Below are positions 1-12,489 of a stretch of 64,000 nucleotides of DNA, piece by piece; the first letter of the stretch is position 1; the number at the start of each line of letters is the position of its first letter. Location of the stretch: positions 1 to 64,000 of the forward strand of contig JAZKJV010008259.1 in NCBI GenBank assembly GCA_037367405.1. The letters run 5' to 3'. The stretch comes from Ottelia alismoides. Lineage: Eukaryota > Streptophyta > Magnoliopsida > Alismatales > Hydrocharitaceae. The notes under the pieces are model-generated. The model saw nothing but the letters and a program-made list of their open reading frames with translations, was not told where the DNA came from and did no database searches. Position numbers and translations under genes: made by a program.

Positions 1-2816
1 TTTAATCAATAGATATCAATATAAATAATGTTCATAAATAGAAATGAATATTTTGGGGATTTTTGGTAGTTTTTCACATTTTTATAAAGGAATTTGGAGC
101 TTTTTATTTTTTAGTTGTTTTCATTTTTTATTTTTAGGGATTTTTGGTCTCAATTTAATAAATACTAAAATAGACAACATTTTTTTGAGAACTTTTCAAA
201 ATGTTTCCTATTTTTTGGTATTTTCTAATTCAAATAGGAGCGAAATGTGCTCACTCGATTTTCAATAAATATTTAAAATGCCAAAAATGTAACATAAATA
301 TGTAACATGAAAATAAATGTTAGGAGGTATCTAAACCTATTTTTGCGTAATTTTAGAAGAATGGGTGTTATTTTTAATAAATGAAATCTAAGCACCAACA
401 ATACATGTATTAGGAAGGGCATATTTGGAAATAAAATAAATGACAATGGCTCATGTGAAATTTTCTCAGAAATATATAACATATATAAATTTTATTGGAC
501 TAAATATAAATACAAAAACTCGTAAGGGTATACAGGTAATTTGCCAACCCACGTAGGACTTCTATTTTTTAAGATTTTTATTTATTAAAGAAAACTGTAA
601 TATCTTTAGAACCCAAATTATGTTATATAGTATATAAAATGTACTCTTTATGGCATCTTATATTTTCTATTTTTTTATGTTTTACACATTTTATGATTTT
701 TTATCTATTTCATGTTTCATATATTAGAGGCACACCACACAATAATATTTAGTCAAAAATGTTTTGATGGTCGATATAACTTTGACCTAAATGCCACCAT
801 GCATAGTTTCTATGAATGAAACTACAAACCTACCTAAGACCTAAAAATAAAAGTTAAAATGCATGATTTCAAAGAAAAATAGAAGAAAAATAAAAGCAGA
901 CGAGGGTATTTATTAAAAACTTCATACAAAGATGTAGCTAAAAGTTGAATCAAAATGACCAAGAAATAATTGTTTCTTCCCTAGGAACCTGTCTATAAAC
1001 AAAGATGTTAGAAAGTAGTCCAATTTAGAGTATGGGGACGTGTTAACAATAGCCAAGAGCTAGCACGGCTGTTATCCAAATCTTCCATGAGCGAGTGTGC
1101 TTTTAATAAACGACCAGAGTTGGGGGGTGTCACTACAAATCCATCATGATGTTTGTTTTGTTGAAGGTCAATGCCCAAGTTGTCTTCACTAATTAGAATG
1201 TCAAAGTCTGCGAGCTTCGTCGTAATCAAAGCTATCGGAAGAGAATCCGAGCGCTTGATGAACGATTTAATGTCCTTAATTGACGACCGAGTTGAATGTC
1301 AAAGTCTGCTTAGTGTTTCTGTAGACGATCACACCTCAACGTCATCTACAAAGCCCTTTTATGCCATCGCCTATAAGCGACGATCAGAATGCACAACATA
1401 CACCAGCTAATGCACGAACAAATTACCCCTCACATGGAAAAAAAATAAAGCTCAATCAGACTTAAATCTATATAGTTTCATCTTGATAACACCTCGATGA
1501 ATTCTTGGAAACGTCAGGTCGACCCGGGTCAAGATGGGTTACCCACATTTTCCTTTGTGTTTGGCATGCAGGGTACATCGGGTGGTAGGGATGCAAATGA
1601 ACAGATACTGATACGGATATGGGTATTACCGTATCTATATTCATTTTTGAATACGAATACGGATGCGGATACCGATATTGACGGATGTTAAAACAATCTT
1701 ACCATATCATTAAAAAACGGATACATATGTAAAACGGATATTGATCGCATACAAGTAATGTTAGAAATACTCTATAGAATCGACTTAAATACAAATTGGA
1801 TGGAAAACACATGATATGAATTTACTAAATGTGTTTGTATCATAAAAATTATACAAATATGGTAAAAGAAGGTACATAATTATGTTATACAAGGTTAAAA
1901 GTAAATCTCTGACTATATTTATATATGAAAACGGATATACGGATAAGAATACAAATATTTGCAGATATCAAAATTATATCCATATCTATATGTATTTTAA
2001 AACAGATACGACTACATATGTCAAAATTGATATAAAATGGGTAGGATGAAGATGGATATTAGGGCTGGGTACGGGTTTAGGGTCTCTGACACCCTCCCAG
2101 GTTGTGTCAGATGTAAACTTATGTGAGATTGACAAGACGATGAGAAAGCTTTTGCTACACAGCATGTGCCTTCTCATCGGCTGTGGCCATTTACTCGCAT
2201 ACATGCCATCTTCATCAACTTTGCTGCTCGAGGATGGACAAGCATGCTTCCTCTTGTGAGTCAGCATCGCCATTGAAGGATGGAAGGAGGACTTCCAATG
2301 TTCAAAGGACATTTCTTTGTATAAATTGTGTGCCACTATCATCCGGGCTTTGTACGCTCTTGCATACGCCGAGATTTCCGTAAGCGAGAAGGAACAACTG
2401 GAGGAGCTTGAGCATTACTGGGAAGGTATGTCCTCTTGTTCGTATGCATTTCCGATGGGTCGTGCTGATGAACTATTGAAATGATTTCCACGCTCGAGCC
2501 TGTATGAGGATGGATGAATGTTTGCTTTGGGCTTGGCATAAATCAGATCTTTTTTTGTTGAAGGCATCAAGGTCCCATAAGTTCTCATTGGACATTTATT
2601 CAAAACATGGATGCAAGAAAGCACGATAGATGAAATTATCAATATGCACCTATTACTCGTTCTTATGGTTAAATAAACTATCCATCTAAGGTGTGAACCT
2701 CTTTGCTCGGCCTACCAAGGTCCATCCTGAGTGGGAGAGCCCGGATCGCTGACGAGTACCTTGCCCACCATCCATTTCTGGGTTGGGTGTTACCTTCTTC
2801 AGAAGGTCTGAAACAT
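1..2816. other. AT-rich intergenic DNA, no gene supported
   Basis: Only short, compositionally random open frames are present (all under about 120 codons, none with a recognisable motif). The one structured stretch is the GGATAC-like degenerate repeat listed separately. A 15-nt string, AATGTCAAAGTCTGC, occurs twice near 1197 and 1297 and looks incidental. I see no promoter, RNA gene or protein domain. Confidence 0.6.
1587..2062. repeat. degenerate ACGGATAC-type repeat, possible hAT-like remnant
   Basis: The block opens with TAGGGATGCAAATG and then holds many imperfect ACGGATAC/GAATACGGAT units near 1600-1740 and 1925-2010. In plants such sequence often lies at the ends of hAT-type non-autonomous elements that begin TAGGG(A/G)TG. 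No matching inverted end or target duplication was found, so the class is an inference from one end and the borders are approximate. Confidence 0.35.
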
Positions 2817-2819
2817 TTA

Positions 2820-3067
2820 GGGCTCGTTCGGTAGGAGAATAAGCAGGAATAAAGATGGGGAATAAGGGGAATAAGGGTCTATTCTCCGTTCGGCTGGAGA
2901 ATAAGAATAAGGAGAATAAGATGAAATAAAGGTAGGTAAGGTGGGATAAAGATAGGAATAAGAGTGAAATAAGATGAAATAATGGGGAATAGTCGTACCA
3001 CAGGGAAGCGTGTTGGGAGCTTATTCTCCTTATTCCATTCCTCCTTATACCTCAAACGAACAGGGCC
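2820..3067. mobile_element. Tourist-like MITE (PIF/Harbinger type), TSD TTA
   Basis: A 248-bp non-coding element begins GGGCTCGTTCGG and ends with the imperfect inverse (reverse complement GGCCCTGTTCG). It is flanked by TTA at 2817-2819 and TTA at 3068-3070. The interior is rich in GGAATAAG-like runs on both arms. TTA duplications and GGSCTGTTYGG-like ends are the known signature of Tourist/PIF-Harbinger MITEs. It encodes nothing and would rely on a transposase supplied elsewhere. Confidence 0.8.
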
Positions 3068-3070
3068 TTA

Positions 3071-4394
3071 AAGCTGAAACTACTGTGCAACTTTGTTGTG
3101 GATATTTCAACTTTTGGATATTTTAGCATGGACATCTGTTGATTTTGGCATTAATCTTTGCAGTGAAACTTCTTTTGTGTATTGAATACCTTTAAAAGGT
3201 CCTTATTTGTGTGACTGCCTTATAGTCTTTATAAAATCGATTATGTTTCTTTTAAAAAAATCTGTTATGTTTACAATAATCCGCTCTCGATTTTGGCAGT
3301 GAAACTTCTTTTATTTGTCCAACTCTTTTGAAACACGTTTCTCTGCCCGAGTGCCTTATAATCACAATAAATATGTTTTGCTTACAATAATCTAATATTC
3401 ATTAATAACAACTTGTATATTTTGTTGGTAACTTACATTTGACCAGTAGTGCAGATCTAACACAGATGCTACCTTTACTATAATTAATGTAAATAACTAG
3501 TTTGGATTGTTTGCATTTTGTACCATGATGGCTTATGCTTTCCTGACTAAAGCTCGGAGCTTTTCCAAGCAGTGTTGCAAATCTATTGTTTGACTCTAGA
3601 ATCACCTATTTCTTTGTACGGGCTCTACCGTCTACCCATTGATCACTGCCACCCTTGCATCCGAGGTCCTAAATTTGCATGTGTGATAACTCGCTAAATG
3701 CATGTTTTAATATGTGTCCGCTATGCACCGACACTTAGCGAACTACGTAGAACTATGTCAAATGTCTCTGTGAAGAAGACCTAGCTTTAATTTATAACTC
3801 TCGGAAGTTCATGATCGAACACAAGGACACAAGCTATAATACGATTATTAAGATTTTTAACATTTATGTTAAATGATTGACAAATTACCTAGGTCAAAAC
3901 AATGCACACAACAATCGATGCACATCACAATGCATGCATAAATGACATAAGACGTAATTTTCAACATTAAAACACATGACATGATGAAAAGAATGATATA
4001 ACATTAGCACATACAAATATACACATTAATATGTCCTAAAATGATTTGTCAAACCTAAGCAATTTATCAATTTAATCAGGATCCAATAGAGTGATACAAT
4101 CTAGAGTCAAATTACATTTAAGAAGAGTAAATGTATCTAACGCATCTCTAATTAATTGATCACAAAATAAAGTTCGACTTAGAGATTAAATGTAACCATA
4201 TGAAAGATAATGAAATGAGGATCACAATGGAATTTAAATCACTTCAATTGGAGTTCGTGTGCTCAAGTTATTCACGATTGAAACCAGGGAATAATTGTAA
4301 TGAAACATAAGAAAAGTCTTACACATAGATCTCTGTAGTGACTAAAACGCAATTACTGAAAACTGACCGCTAAATTTATGAAATACCCCCTATG
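3071..4394. other. AT-rich intergenic DNA, nothing recognised
   Basis: No open frame above about 70 codons, no repeat structure and no RNA gene could be recognised between the MITE and the CACTA element. Confidence 0.6.
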
Positions 4395-4426
4395 TGGCAC
4401 TACAAGCAGATGACCCTGAGGGGACG

Positions 4427-5260
4427 GTCGAGAACCGTCCTTTTTTCTATAATAACCGTCCCTTCTGATCAGAGGAGACGGTCTCGTGACCGTCCCCTCT
4501 GCCACCGTCTCATTTAATCAGAGGGGACACGTACCATGAACGTCTCTTTTATCCATTGGTTATGGTTGTAACCGTCTCTTTAACGATAACGAATAGGGAC
4601 GGTCATAACCCTCCCTAATACCATCAATAATAGGGACGGTTTCCACCGTCTCCATTATAAGAACATAGGGGACGGTTATAACCGTCCCCTATTGCGACAG
4701 GGTCAGGGAGTCGATGTCAAACGGACGCGACGGTCGCAACCGTCACCTACGTTAAGCAACGAGGAAGTTGCAACCGTCCCCTCTGTCAAAAGGACCTATA
4801 GCGACGCCAACAGAAGGCTTTACGGGACGGTTGAAATCGTCCCTTTTAACCCTCATGGATACAAAATGCAGACAACGAGGTCATTTCAAGCGGAAGGGAC
4901 GGTTGAAACCGTCCCCACTTGATGATTATATGGGACGGTTCCAACCGTCCCTCCCGCTTGATAGGGCTTATAGAGACGCCAACAGAAGGACGGTGTAAAC
5001 CGTCCCCTTTAGGTCCCATGGGTACAAAAAGGAGACAGCGATGGCCTATCATGTGGAAGGGACGGTTATCACCGTCCCCCTTGATAATTAAAGGGGATGG
5101 CTAGAACCGTTCCTTCCTCATTGGGGCCTATAGTGACGCCAATAGAAGATCTTTGGAGACAGTTACAACTATCCCCTTTAACCTTTGAAAGGAAAAAATG
5201 CGGACCGTGAGCTATTTTGATACAGATGAGACGTTTCTGGAGGACAATAGGCGACATTTA
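4427..5260. repeat. left subterminal palindrome array of the CACTA element
   Basis: A dozen or more copies of GGGACGGTT and its inverse AACCGTCCC occur, often paired as short near-perfect hairpins, for example at 4896-4916, 4932-4951 and 5059-5078. Copies in the outer part are the most regular and they decay toward 5260. Such arrays are the known TNP1-type binding platforms in CACTA elements. Spacing is irregular and the repeats lie in both orientations. Confidence 0.85.
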
Positions 5261-5391
5261 TAATCGTTCCCAATACCCTCTGACAGCAAAAAAATTAATG
5301 AATTCATGGGTGTTTTTGTCATGCTCCTGTTGTAAAACCACATAGACAATACACGACACTTGAAGGAAACCAAATTTACACAACATAATAC

Positions 5392-5766
5392 TTAAATGCA
5401 GTCGTTTGGACATGCATCAATTTTCTCGTAGTTTAGTCCAAGTGCGCGGAATCTTGACTTAGCATCCTTCCAGTCCTTTGGAAAACCTTCAGGATTATTT
5501 AATAATATCCTAATTAACTGTAAGACATCTGTCATCGTAACCGTTATACATCGATTCTTCACTTTTATCTTAAACAACTCCAAAAGAAAACGTAAATGAG
5601 ACATTTTGATTCCTGAGCATATTGGCTTTTCTGCATCTTGTATCTTTTCATGTAAGGTATCCGGAAGCGATTCCATCATTTCATCAGCATTATGTCTTCG
5701 AATATTGTCTGTCATCTCAAACATAGCACCACGGTCATCTGTTTCAGACATATCTCTTTCGGGCAT
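5392..5766 (-). pseudogene. TNP2-like CACTA transposase, N-terminal fragment (second piece)
   Basis: A 124-codon frame carries the conserved block that starts plant TNP2-type transposases: a SHLRFLLELFKIK-like stretch, then LLNNPEGFPKDWKDA, and the hallmark ending GLNYEKIDACPNDCI. In full proteins the DDE core follows this cysteine-containing motif. Here a TAA stops the frame immediately after it (5392-5394) and no later transposase sequence exists in the element. It overlaps the upstream piece at 5744-5766 in another frame, so a frameshift or a lost splice separates them. The family assignment is firm and the piece is inactive as a transposase. Confidence 0.8.
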
Positions 5767-6025
5767 TATTGACTTCTTCTAAATTGACTCCTTCACCATG
5801 ATACATCCAATTTGTATAATGAAGCCAAAAACCGTTTAATATCATATGCTCGTAAACTATGGTTCGATTTTGGGTTAGAGTGATCTTGCATCTTATGCAA
5901 GGATAATGTATCCTATCTCCTTCACCTCCTACAATATGATGGAGTGACTCATACCGAAATGCCCAGTCTAAGAATCCGATAACTCCTTTGTTATATGTCC
6001 GATAATCATCGAACCTTTTGTTCAT
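5744..6025 (-). pseudogene. CACTA transposase-associated N-terminal domain (first piece)
   Basis: This 93-codon frame matches the transposase-associated domain at the N terminus of TNP2-like proteins. It shows a GVIGFLDWAFR stretch, an IHYPCIRCK cysteine pair, V-EHMILNGFWLHYTNW, and the diagnostic WMYHGE motif near residue 75. The frame ends 15 residues after that motif, while the next block continues in the overlapping frame from 5766. The start Met at 6025 lies just after the first conserved residues expected, so the original start may be slightly upstream. It is the remnant of the transposase first exon(s). Confidence 0.8.
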
Positions 6026-6814
6026 CCAACTTTTGTCCTTTTCCTAAAGGTAAAGATCCAAAGTTAATTACAATGTCAATATCTCTTACGAATCACTTCT
6101 ATACCATTCTTCCTATATTTTTAAAGTTTTAATATCCCAGAGACCATACCTAAGTTTCAATAATGTATACTAAGTTAATGTATACATTTTATACTAAGGT
6201 AATGTGTATTCCAGAGAGCATAGCTAAAGACAAGTATACAAAGGAAGAATGTATGTATTACATTAGAAGTCCTAAAAACTAAGTTATTGATCCTACAGAC
6301 TAAACTATTACGCATATAAACAACTGCATTACATTTACTTCATTGTTCCTAAACACTAAGCTATTATTTAAAATTTCTAAACAATCATAAGTAAGCATAT
6401 TTCAATTAAAAATTTAATAAAACGAAAAATAATTGAAAAACTCACAACCGAATAAGAGGAGAAACGACGGCGATGCTAGGGGAGTAGGAGACCGGGGCGG
6501 CAGGCTAGGGGAGGACGAGACCGATGTGGCTGCAACAAAGACTTCAACGGGAGAGAGGAGGTCAGCTGCGACGCTAGGGAAGGATGGAGGAGGGCGGTAT
6601 AGGGATGAGGGCGGCGGATGGACGAGGGCAGCGGAGAGAGGTGGCGTCGGACGGAGGAGGGCGGCGGAGGGAGGAGGACATCGGAGGGAGGAGGGTGGCG
6701 GAGGGACGCTTCAACGGCGAGCCGACAGCGGAGGGAGGTGGGCGGGGAGGTCGGGAGCGGAGAAGATGTTTGAGAAGGGAATGAGGAATGGATTCGGTCA
6801 AGAGGATATAAGAC
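6026..6814 (-). other. CACTA transposase upstream/leader region, purine-rich on plus strand
   Basis: From 6026 to 6440 the DNA is AT-rich and featureless. From 6440 to 6790 it is strongly G/A-rich on the plus strand (C/T-rich in the transposase sense). Open frames here on both strands (146, 75 and 66 codons) are low-complexity Gly/Arg or Pro/Ser products of that composition, not proteins I can support. By position it is the promoter and 5' leader of the minus-strand transposase. Confidence 0.5.
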
Positions 6815-7225
6815 CGTCAGGGACGGTCATTCGACCGTCCCCTATAATAATGATCAGGGACGGTTATAAGTGAACCGTCCCCTTTGGTGTCAGATATTTG
6901 GCGGAGCGCGCCAATCACACAGGTATCGGTGACGGTTATGCAACCATCCCTTATACCCAACTATAGGGGATGGTTGCGACCCCCTAAATTTTGTTATACG
7001 CGACAAAAACAGTGGAGTATAGGGGACGATTATGACTGTCCCCTAAAGTGCCCGTGTACAGAGAAAACAAACTGGATCTCTACTCGTAAGGGATGGCTAT
7101 ATAACCGTCGCCAAAGGGTCCATTAACTGAGACGGTCAGTAACGACCGTCGCAAATACTCGACGGAGGGGACAGTCATACTACAACCGTCCCCTATGCTA
7201 CTATAGGGGACAGTTGCTCATTGAC
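6815..7225. repeat. right subterminal palindrome array of the CACTA element
   Basis: The same GGGACGGTT/AACCGTCCC units as at the left end recur here, including inverted pairs near 6820-6842 and 6857-6881 and a GGGGACAGTT...AACCGTCCCC variant near 7167-7192. Several units carry G-to-A or C-to-T changes. The array stops about 40 bp before the right end. Confidence 0.85.
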
Positions 7226-7270
7226 CGTCCCCAATAAGCATCCCAAAAGGTCGTCCAGTTTGTAGTGTGG

Positions 7271-8044
7271 GGATATCTTTGTAATTACTGAAATCGACAG
7301 GGATAGCACTACAAAATACCAAACCCCACATGCAAGAGACACATGAGGTCAGGCTCGGGTTGAGCAATGTGTGGCTAGGGCCACATGGTGATGCTTGGTT
7401 GCTTCGGCATTGGCTCAAGAATGTTCAGGGTTGCATGTTCAAATGCATAGGCTTGGATTGCTCGTAGCCATTGGATTAGATTGAGGGGATCTGATCCACG
7501 ACAGCTGTACGTCGAAGAGTTCGTTCCTCTCCTCCGTGGTTGGTGGAGAAGACTCTGCTCCGATGAGGTTGCCTAGGCTCCATCGTGATGCTGCAGTTGG
7601 TCTGAAGACCGAAGAAAATATTTGGGACCCACGCAAAGATCGTCAGTGACTATATGAGGTGCATGATCATCTACGAGCAGCTTACAACTGAAGGTCATTG
7701 GCAGTGATGCTCCAGATCGAATCTTAGTAGAAGATTCAGTCCAATGAAAGTATGAATGACATATAAATGTTAGACGTATATGACCTTGGGGTCCATAAAA
7801 GGATTTGATCGAGCAAAATCAAATCTGACCAAGCCACCCCAGAAAGATGTACATCACCTTAGGCTTGGCATTTTTCCTAACTGGATCGACTTTAGGCCTC
7901 AAGTGTGGACTATGTGTACTAGCGGGGTCCCAGGGTCCGTATTCGGATCTCAGTACCTTAGAAAGCAATAATTACTTCAAAAGTATCTATTTCAACTTGA
8001 GCCACGTTCATTTTCTATATTCCTTTTTCTTTCTCATTAAACGA
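7271..8044. other. intergenic, no gene supported
   Basis: Short open frames on both strands show no family resemblance. No repeat or regulatory site was recognised between the CACTA element and the small frame at 8045. Confidence 0.5.
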
Positions 8045-8386
8045 ATGGCATCTTCTTCTAGAAATCCTAGCAATTCTGAGCACGATATTGGAGAATCTCA
8101 TTGCTATTACTCAAACAAGCATGAAACATATGCTTGCATATTCGTCCATCGGTCAAATCGGATATGTCATGATTGGAATAATTGTTGGAGACCCAAATAT
8201 ACAGATACAAGCATGAGAACTGATATACTGTTCTATATCTCCATGAATCTGGCAATCTGGACCGTATTGAAAAAATTCCCAATACACAAAATGGAAGAGT
8301 CACAATATTCTGAAGCAAGGTCTAAGAATGAAGAAGGGGTAGAATTACGGGATGAATATGAGTTATGGCAGAGACCCATGGCATAA
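8045..8386 (+). CDS. hypothetical protein, 113 codons, unrecognised
   Basis: The frame is open further upstream (to 7847), but the ATG at 8045 is preferred because the product then starts [17 protein letters not shown], a normal-looking N terminus, whereas the upstream stretch reads like random hydrophobic sequence. The product is hydrophilic, with Cys/His residues at roughly positions 20-45 and an acidic, Glu-rich C-terminal third. I recognise no domain. No splice partners or promoter can be shown. It could be one exon of a degraded gene or a chance frame. Confidence 0.2.
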   Translation: MASSSRNPSNSEHDIGESHCYYSNKHETYACIFVHRSNRICHDWNNCWRPKYTDTSMRTDILFYISMNLAIWTVLKKFPIHKMEESQYSEARSKNEEGVELRDEYELWQRPMA

Positions 8387-8499
8387 AAAAACATTTTCTA
8401 CTAGATCCTGACACCATCAACCACCCCGACCTAAATCATGATGAGCCCACCAACGAGTGGACCAATAGTGGGTGGGCACTTCTAACTTTAAAGCTTGCT

Positions 8500-10063
8500 C
8501 GACATATATATGAGCTGAAGAGAGAGTGATCCGCGCATGAAAAATGTTAAAGAGCAGAGGAGGGACTAGACTAGGAGATGAGATGGGTTGAGGCTGAAAA
8601 AAGTTGCACGGAGGATATTTGCTCTCAAAGAATGAGGTCGATGATGCCTCTTATGGGAAGCAAATATGAAGTGCGTGCGTGCGAGGGTGAGTGGAATGGG
8701 TGGTTGAGTCGTACGAAGAAGGAGACGATCATGGTGCGTTCTTCTACATGTTGAAGAAGATGGATCAAGGTTGTCAAGATTTGAAGATCGAAGAGTGAAA
8801 ATCAAAACACTCTACGGAGATCAAGGACCCTCGGTGAAGGAAAAGACCCATATAGATTAAGGTATTGGAATTTGTACAAAAGGCAAGAAAATTCAACGAA
8901 AACAAGAAAAATCAAAACCTAACAAACTTGTAGGATTGAGGAAGCTCGCATAAAGATTGATGTGCTTCCTTTAGGAGGATTTAGCCTTAGGGTCATCGCT
9001 TGACAACCTCAGCCATGATTGAAGCTCGAACAACCATCTAGGAGACGTTGTAGCATGGATCTATCACCATGGGTCAAACCAGAAGGGAATCCGCCATTAT
9101 CGCACGACATCGACTCCTTCTCCCTGTCACAAAGAGGAGGAGTGTCTAGGGGTCCTTCTTGCAAGGGTTGACAGCCGCCTCTTGAGGTGGTGGAGGGCTT
9201 TTGAAGAGGAGTGAGGTGGTGGTTGACAAAAGGTTTCATGGTGGTTTTAACCACCATGTACGATGGCGATCACAACTACCAAAGGTTGTGGAGGGTTACA
9301 CGTGGGTTACTGATGATAGGAGAAGGCAATGGTATGGACGGATGGTTGGAAGGATGGTCGAGATGGTTTAGATAAGCCCGAAATGAAGGGTAGTTGGAGG
9401 CGGTTCACGGAGAGGAGAGGAACCAACTGGAGGTTGGGGATGTAGCCCCAATTGTCCGATCATAATATCTAACGGTAGATATATGGGAGATAGAGAACGA
9501 CAAGGATGCACCTGATCAGACGTCCTCGAACATTAGATATTAAGGCAGGTGATGCATCAGGAGCGGGCCATGTGGAGCGCTCTCAAAGCGCCGTGTGGCC
9601 CAATATGATAATTAGAAAAGGATAAAATAGTATAAAATAGATAACAAACTATTAGAGGTTAATTGGAAAAAAGATAAAACATAAAAGTTGTAGATCTCAT
9701 TGAGATCTACTATTTTCATGTAGAAATCAAAGAGATCAGAGGTCATCTATACATAGATAAAAATTAAATACTTATTAAAATAATATAAAATAATTTTCTT
9801 TCAATTTTATTTTGCTTATTTTTGGGTTTTTATTTTATGTTAATTTATTTATTTACACTATTATACTAATTTTTATTTGATTTTTTAAAATAAATACATA
9901 AAATAATATACATAATAATATGGTCATTTAATATATATTAATTTGAATCAATTATTTACAACATATAGATTTTTAATTAGTGTTAACAGTCAATGAATCA
10001 TTATGAATAAATGAAGTTAGAGAGATAATAATATAAAATAATATAGATAAATCTAGGATTTCA
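8500..10063 (-). mobile_element. probable LTR of a minus-strand Athila-like element
   Basis: On the minus strand the sequence TTAAGTATAGAGGG (10066-10079) is a polypurine tract like those of the other elements here, and it is followed at about 10063 by TGAAATCC, the expected LTR start. Inside are both LTR hallmarks found in the other LTRs: the AAAGTTGTAGATCTC...GAGATCTAC hairpin at 9686-9718 and a palindrome at 9565-9601. The left border is not visible; 8500 is a guess. No primer-binding site was found further left, so this is a 3' LTR or a fragment. Confidence 0.5.
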
Positions 10064-12135
10064 CCCTCTATACTTAAGTCAAGCTCGTCGTCAAGCTAAT
10101 TAATAATGAAATTAGAGAGTTAGATTAACTAGTGAGATACCTGACTTGTATGTGTTATAATATAAGGCTCGATTTAACTCTGAACACTAGGTTTTAGAAA
10201 TCTTAAGACTAAAGATTTTAGAAATCTTAGGACTCTAAGTTAATCCATGTGTTAGTCAAAAGGAATTCAACTCCTCTAATTGTCATACTCTCAATGTACA
10301 TATAAATAAAAAATTTGACTTTACAAGGACCACACTCATACGAGTAGACTCCTGATATTACCAAAAAATCCAATATAAGAAGCTCTCCTTAGGATCCAAC
10401 CCTCAACTCTAGGAAATAAATCTAGTCTTGCTTCAATCCACCGTCTTTTTAGTTTATTAAACTTAAATGATATATGTGGAAGACCAAACAATGAAGGGAA
10501 ATAGGATTATGTAATTCTTTTCTCTTTCTCTCATTGGAACAAGGTTCTCTCAAGTGCCAATACTTAACACAATTGTAATATTTTATTTGGCCAATCAGTG
10601 TGTCAGTCAAAAGAGATGGTGTCGTTTATATTTGTTTTCTTGGGAGTACACCAGGATGCATCTTTTTAAAGTATGTAATATACTTGCGTCCAGACTTGTA
10701 GCGCTAATAATGCAGATCCTTTTTTGGTATACTAACCCGACCGATAAAATCCTAATAATTTGGTCCAAGTGGACACTCAAAGGTTGGGAACGCTCACCAT
10801 GAATGTAAGCTCATCATGTAACTTTGTAATATTATGAGATTTTCATCATCATTTCATCATTTTTTTGTGAGGGAACTTTCGTTCTTTATGGATAGCTCCA
10901 CTGCTTTTACCAAGGAATGGCGCACAATGATCAACTTATTAATTATATGTCATCACACCATGGAACTTTAGGTCAAGGTCAAGAGATAATATGAGAACCA
11001 TGCCCATATTGGCTAAGATCCTGACACTCAGGTTTCATGAAGCCATCATTAATTTTATCCCATCCTCGAGCATCATAGAAATCAAGTCTAAATTCAAGCC
11101 TCAAATCCTAATTTCCTCAGTGATGTCTTGACTCATCTCAATCATGACTACAGTCGTTCATGTGTGTGATAGTCAAATTCTTTTAGAGAAGATTAAACAT
11201 GCAATATGGCATACATATCTTCTAACTAGGGAAGTTTGAAATTTTAAGTCCAAGACCCTATTGATTAAGACATGTTAACTTTAAATCTCTGGACTTTTAA
11301 ATCAAGTGTTAAAGACCATCTCAAGCCTTGAGTGCATAGTGAAAATGTCAGGGAGAGACACTAACTAATAAGTCAATATCTTTGTGATTTTTATTTTTCC
11401 ATTTTCAAATTAAGTTAGAGACTTAAGAAATTAATTATACTTAATTTCACCCTTAGCTTTGAAAAGATTTTGAAAACTTTTTACCAACATTGTCACATAT
11501 GTGTAGAAATTTTTAAAATATTTTACAAAGATTTTCAAAATAAGTAAAACCCAATTTTTTTCAAACCTCAGTAAAATATTTTTTAAAACAATGACACATA
11601 AAATATAAGTTTCAAAATATTTTACAAATAGTTTTTAAAACATGTCAATCTGTATTCTAACAAGCCATGTAAAACTTTTGAAAACCATGTCAAATATATA
11701 AAGTTTTCAAACATCATTTTCAAAATATTTTTACAAAATCTAGTTTAAAAAATGTAATACGATACCAGTAGCCCAGAGAGATGGAAATTTTTTTTAAAAA
11801 TTGTGAGCTATGACTAAAGTATATATGTAATATATATGGTAGAACCCCCCTATACTTAGCTTTCACTATGTCCTCATAGCATGAATTGAAATGAAGCCAT
11901 AGATCGTGCTAAATATAAAGAGATAAATAAGAACTGAATCCAGAGGCACATGTGGTTATGAGTAAAAATAATTAGTTAAAAGAAGACTAGAGATCACATC
12001 CCCCCATACTTAAGCTTGAGAACTAGCTTAAGTGAATCGATTATATAAAAATAAGGAAACCGAGGTGAACAATTAGAGATGTCATAGCATCCCCACTATA
12101 CTTAGGCTGAAAATGAGCCTAAGTATAAATAATAG
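10064..12135 (-). mobile_element. 3' non-coding internal region of the minus-strand Athila-like element
   Basis: This stretch is the reverse-strand counterpart of 57.1-59.5 kb. It carries a hairpin array (11843-12128), then the runs of TTTTCAAA/TTTGAAAA seen near 11380-11780 that resemble 57640-58270, then the polypurine tract at 10066-10079. It holds no conserved protein. It meets the plus-strand element near 12.14-12.49 kb, so the polymerase part of this minus-strand copy is missing. Confidence 0.5.
11843..12128 (-). repeat. polypurine-hairpin array, minus strand
   Basis: Read on the minus strand, three units end in a C(T)AAGTATAGGGG-like run. The plus-strand views are CCCCCCTATACTTAG at 11845, CCCCCATACTTAAGC with its inverse GCTTAAG at 12001-12032, and CCCCACTATACTTAGGCT with its inverse AGCCTAAGTAT at 12091-12128. 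The stem-loop plus G-run pattern is the same as in the plus-strand arrays at 14.2, 33.2 and 57.1 kb. Confidence 0.7.
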
Positions 12136-12358
12136 AAAGTTAAGGGAGGGCGGGATCATGTGTATCTGAATGTCAAGAATAATGAATATGAGGGGATGAG
12201 AAATGGAGTCTAATGTTTTGGGATGTTTTAGCAGAGTCAAACAAGATCAAACAAATCCAATTATTTCACCAACACACAAAACACATAACGAAGACCATAA
12301 ATATGGTCTAATTATCTTGTCTCTTTTATTGGTGATAATCCAAAAATTTGAATTCATT

Positions 12359-12442
12359 TATAGGCCATTTAACATTTCCCAAAAATTCTAATTCGAACTC
12401 AGGAAGGCAGCTGTATCTTTTATAGGCCATTTAACATTTCCC
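12359..12442. repeat. 23-bp direct repeat with spacer
   Basis: TTATAGGCCATTTAACATTT followed by CCC occurs at 12359-12381 and again at 12420-12442. The spacer holds GAACTCAGGAAGGCAGCTG, which resembles the end region of the LTRs in this window. It lies at the join between the minus-strand element and the plus-strand element. Confidence 0.6.
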
Positions 12443-12489
12443 TGACCTTAAAGGATTTGTAATGAGCAAATTAATGATGAAAAAGTCGG

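Larger units (their letters stand above)
4398..7267 (-). mobile_element. CACTA (En/Spm-type) DNA transposon, deletion derivative
   Basis: The left end reads CACTACAAGCAG and the right end, on the other strand, reads CACTACAAACTGG. The element is flanked by the 3-bp duplication TGG at 4395-4397 and 7268-7270, which is the expected TSD size for CACTA elements. At 2870 bp it is far shorter than autonomous members. Both subterminal regions are packed with GGGACGGTT/AACCGTCCC palindromes, the likely transposase-binding repeats. The only coding material is a two-piece N-terminal transposase remnant read on the minus strand, so the central transposase and any second gene are missing. It is probably a non-autonomous element whose ends could still be recognised in trans. 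Confidence 0.9.

Noticed and set aside
4427..5260. Regular short repeats resembling a CRISPR array
   Set aside because: Units are palindromic, irregularly spaced, in both orientations and enclosed by CACTA ends with a TGG duplication; this is a subterminal transposase-binding array.
6433..6873. 146-codon Gly/Arg-rich frame inside the CACTA element
   Set aside because: Low-complexity translation of a purine-rich leader, on the strand opposite to the transposase.
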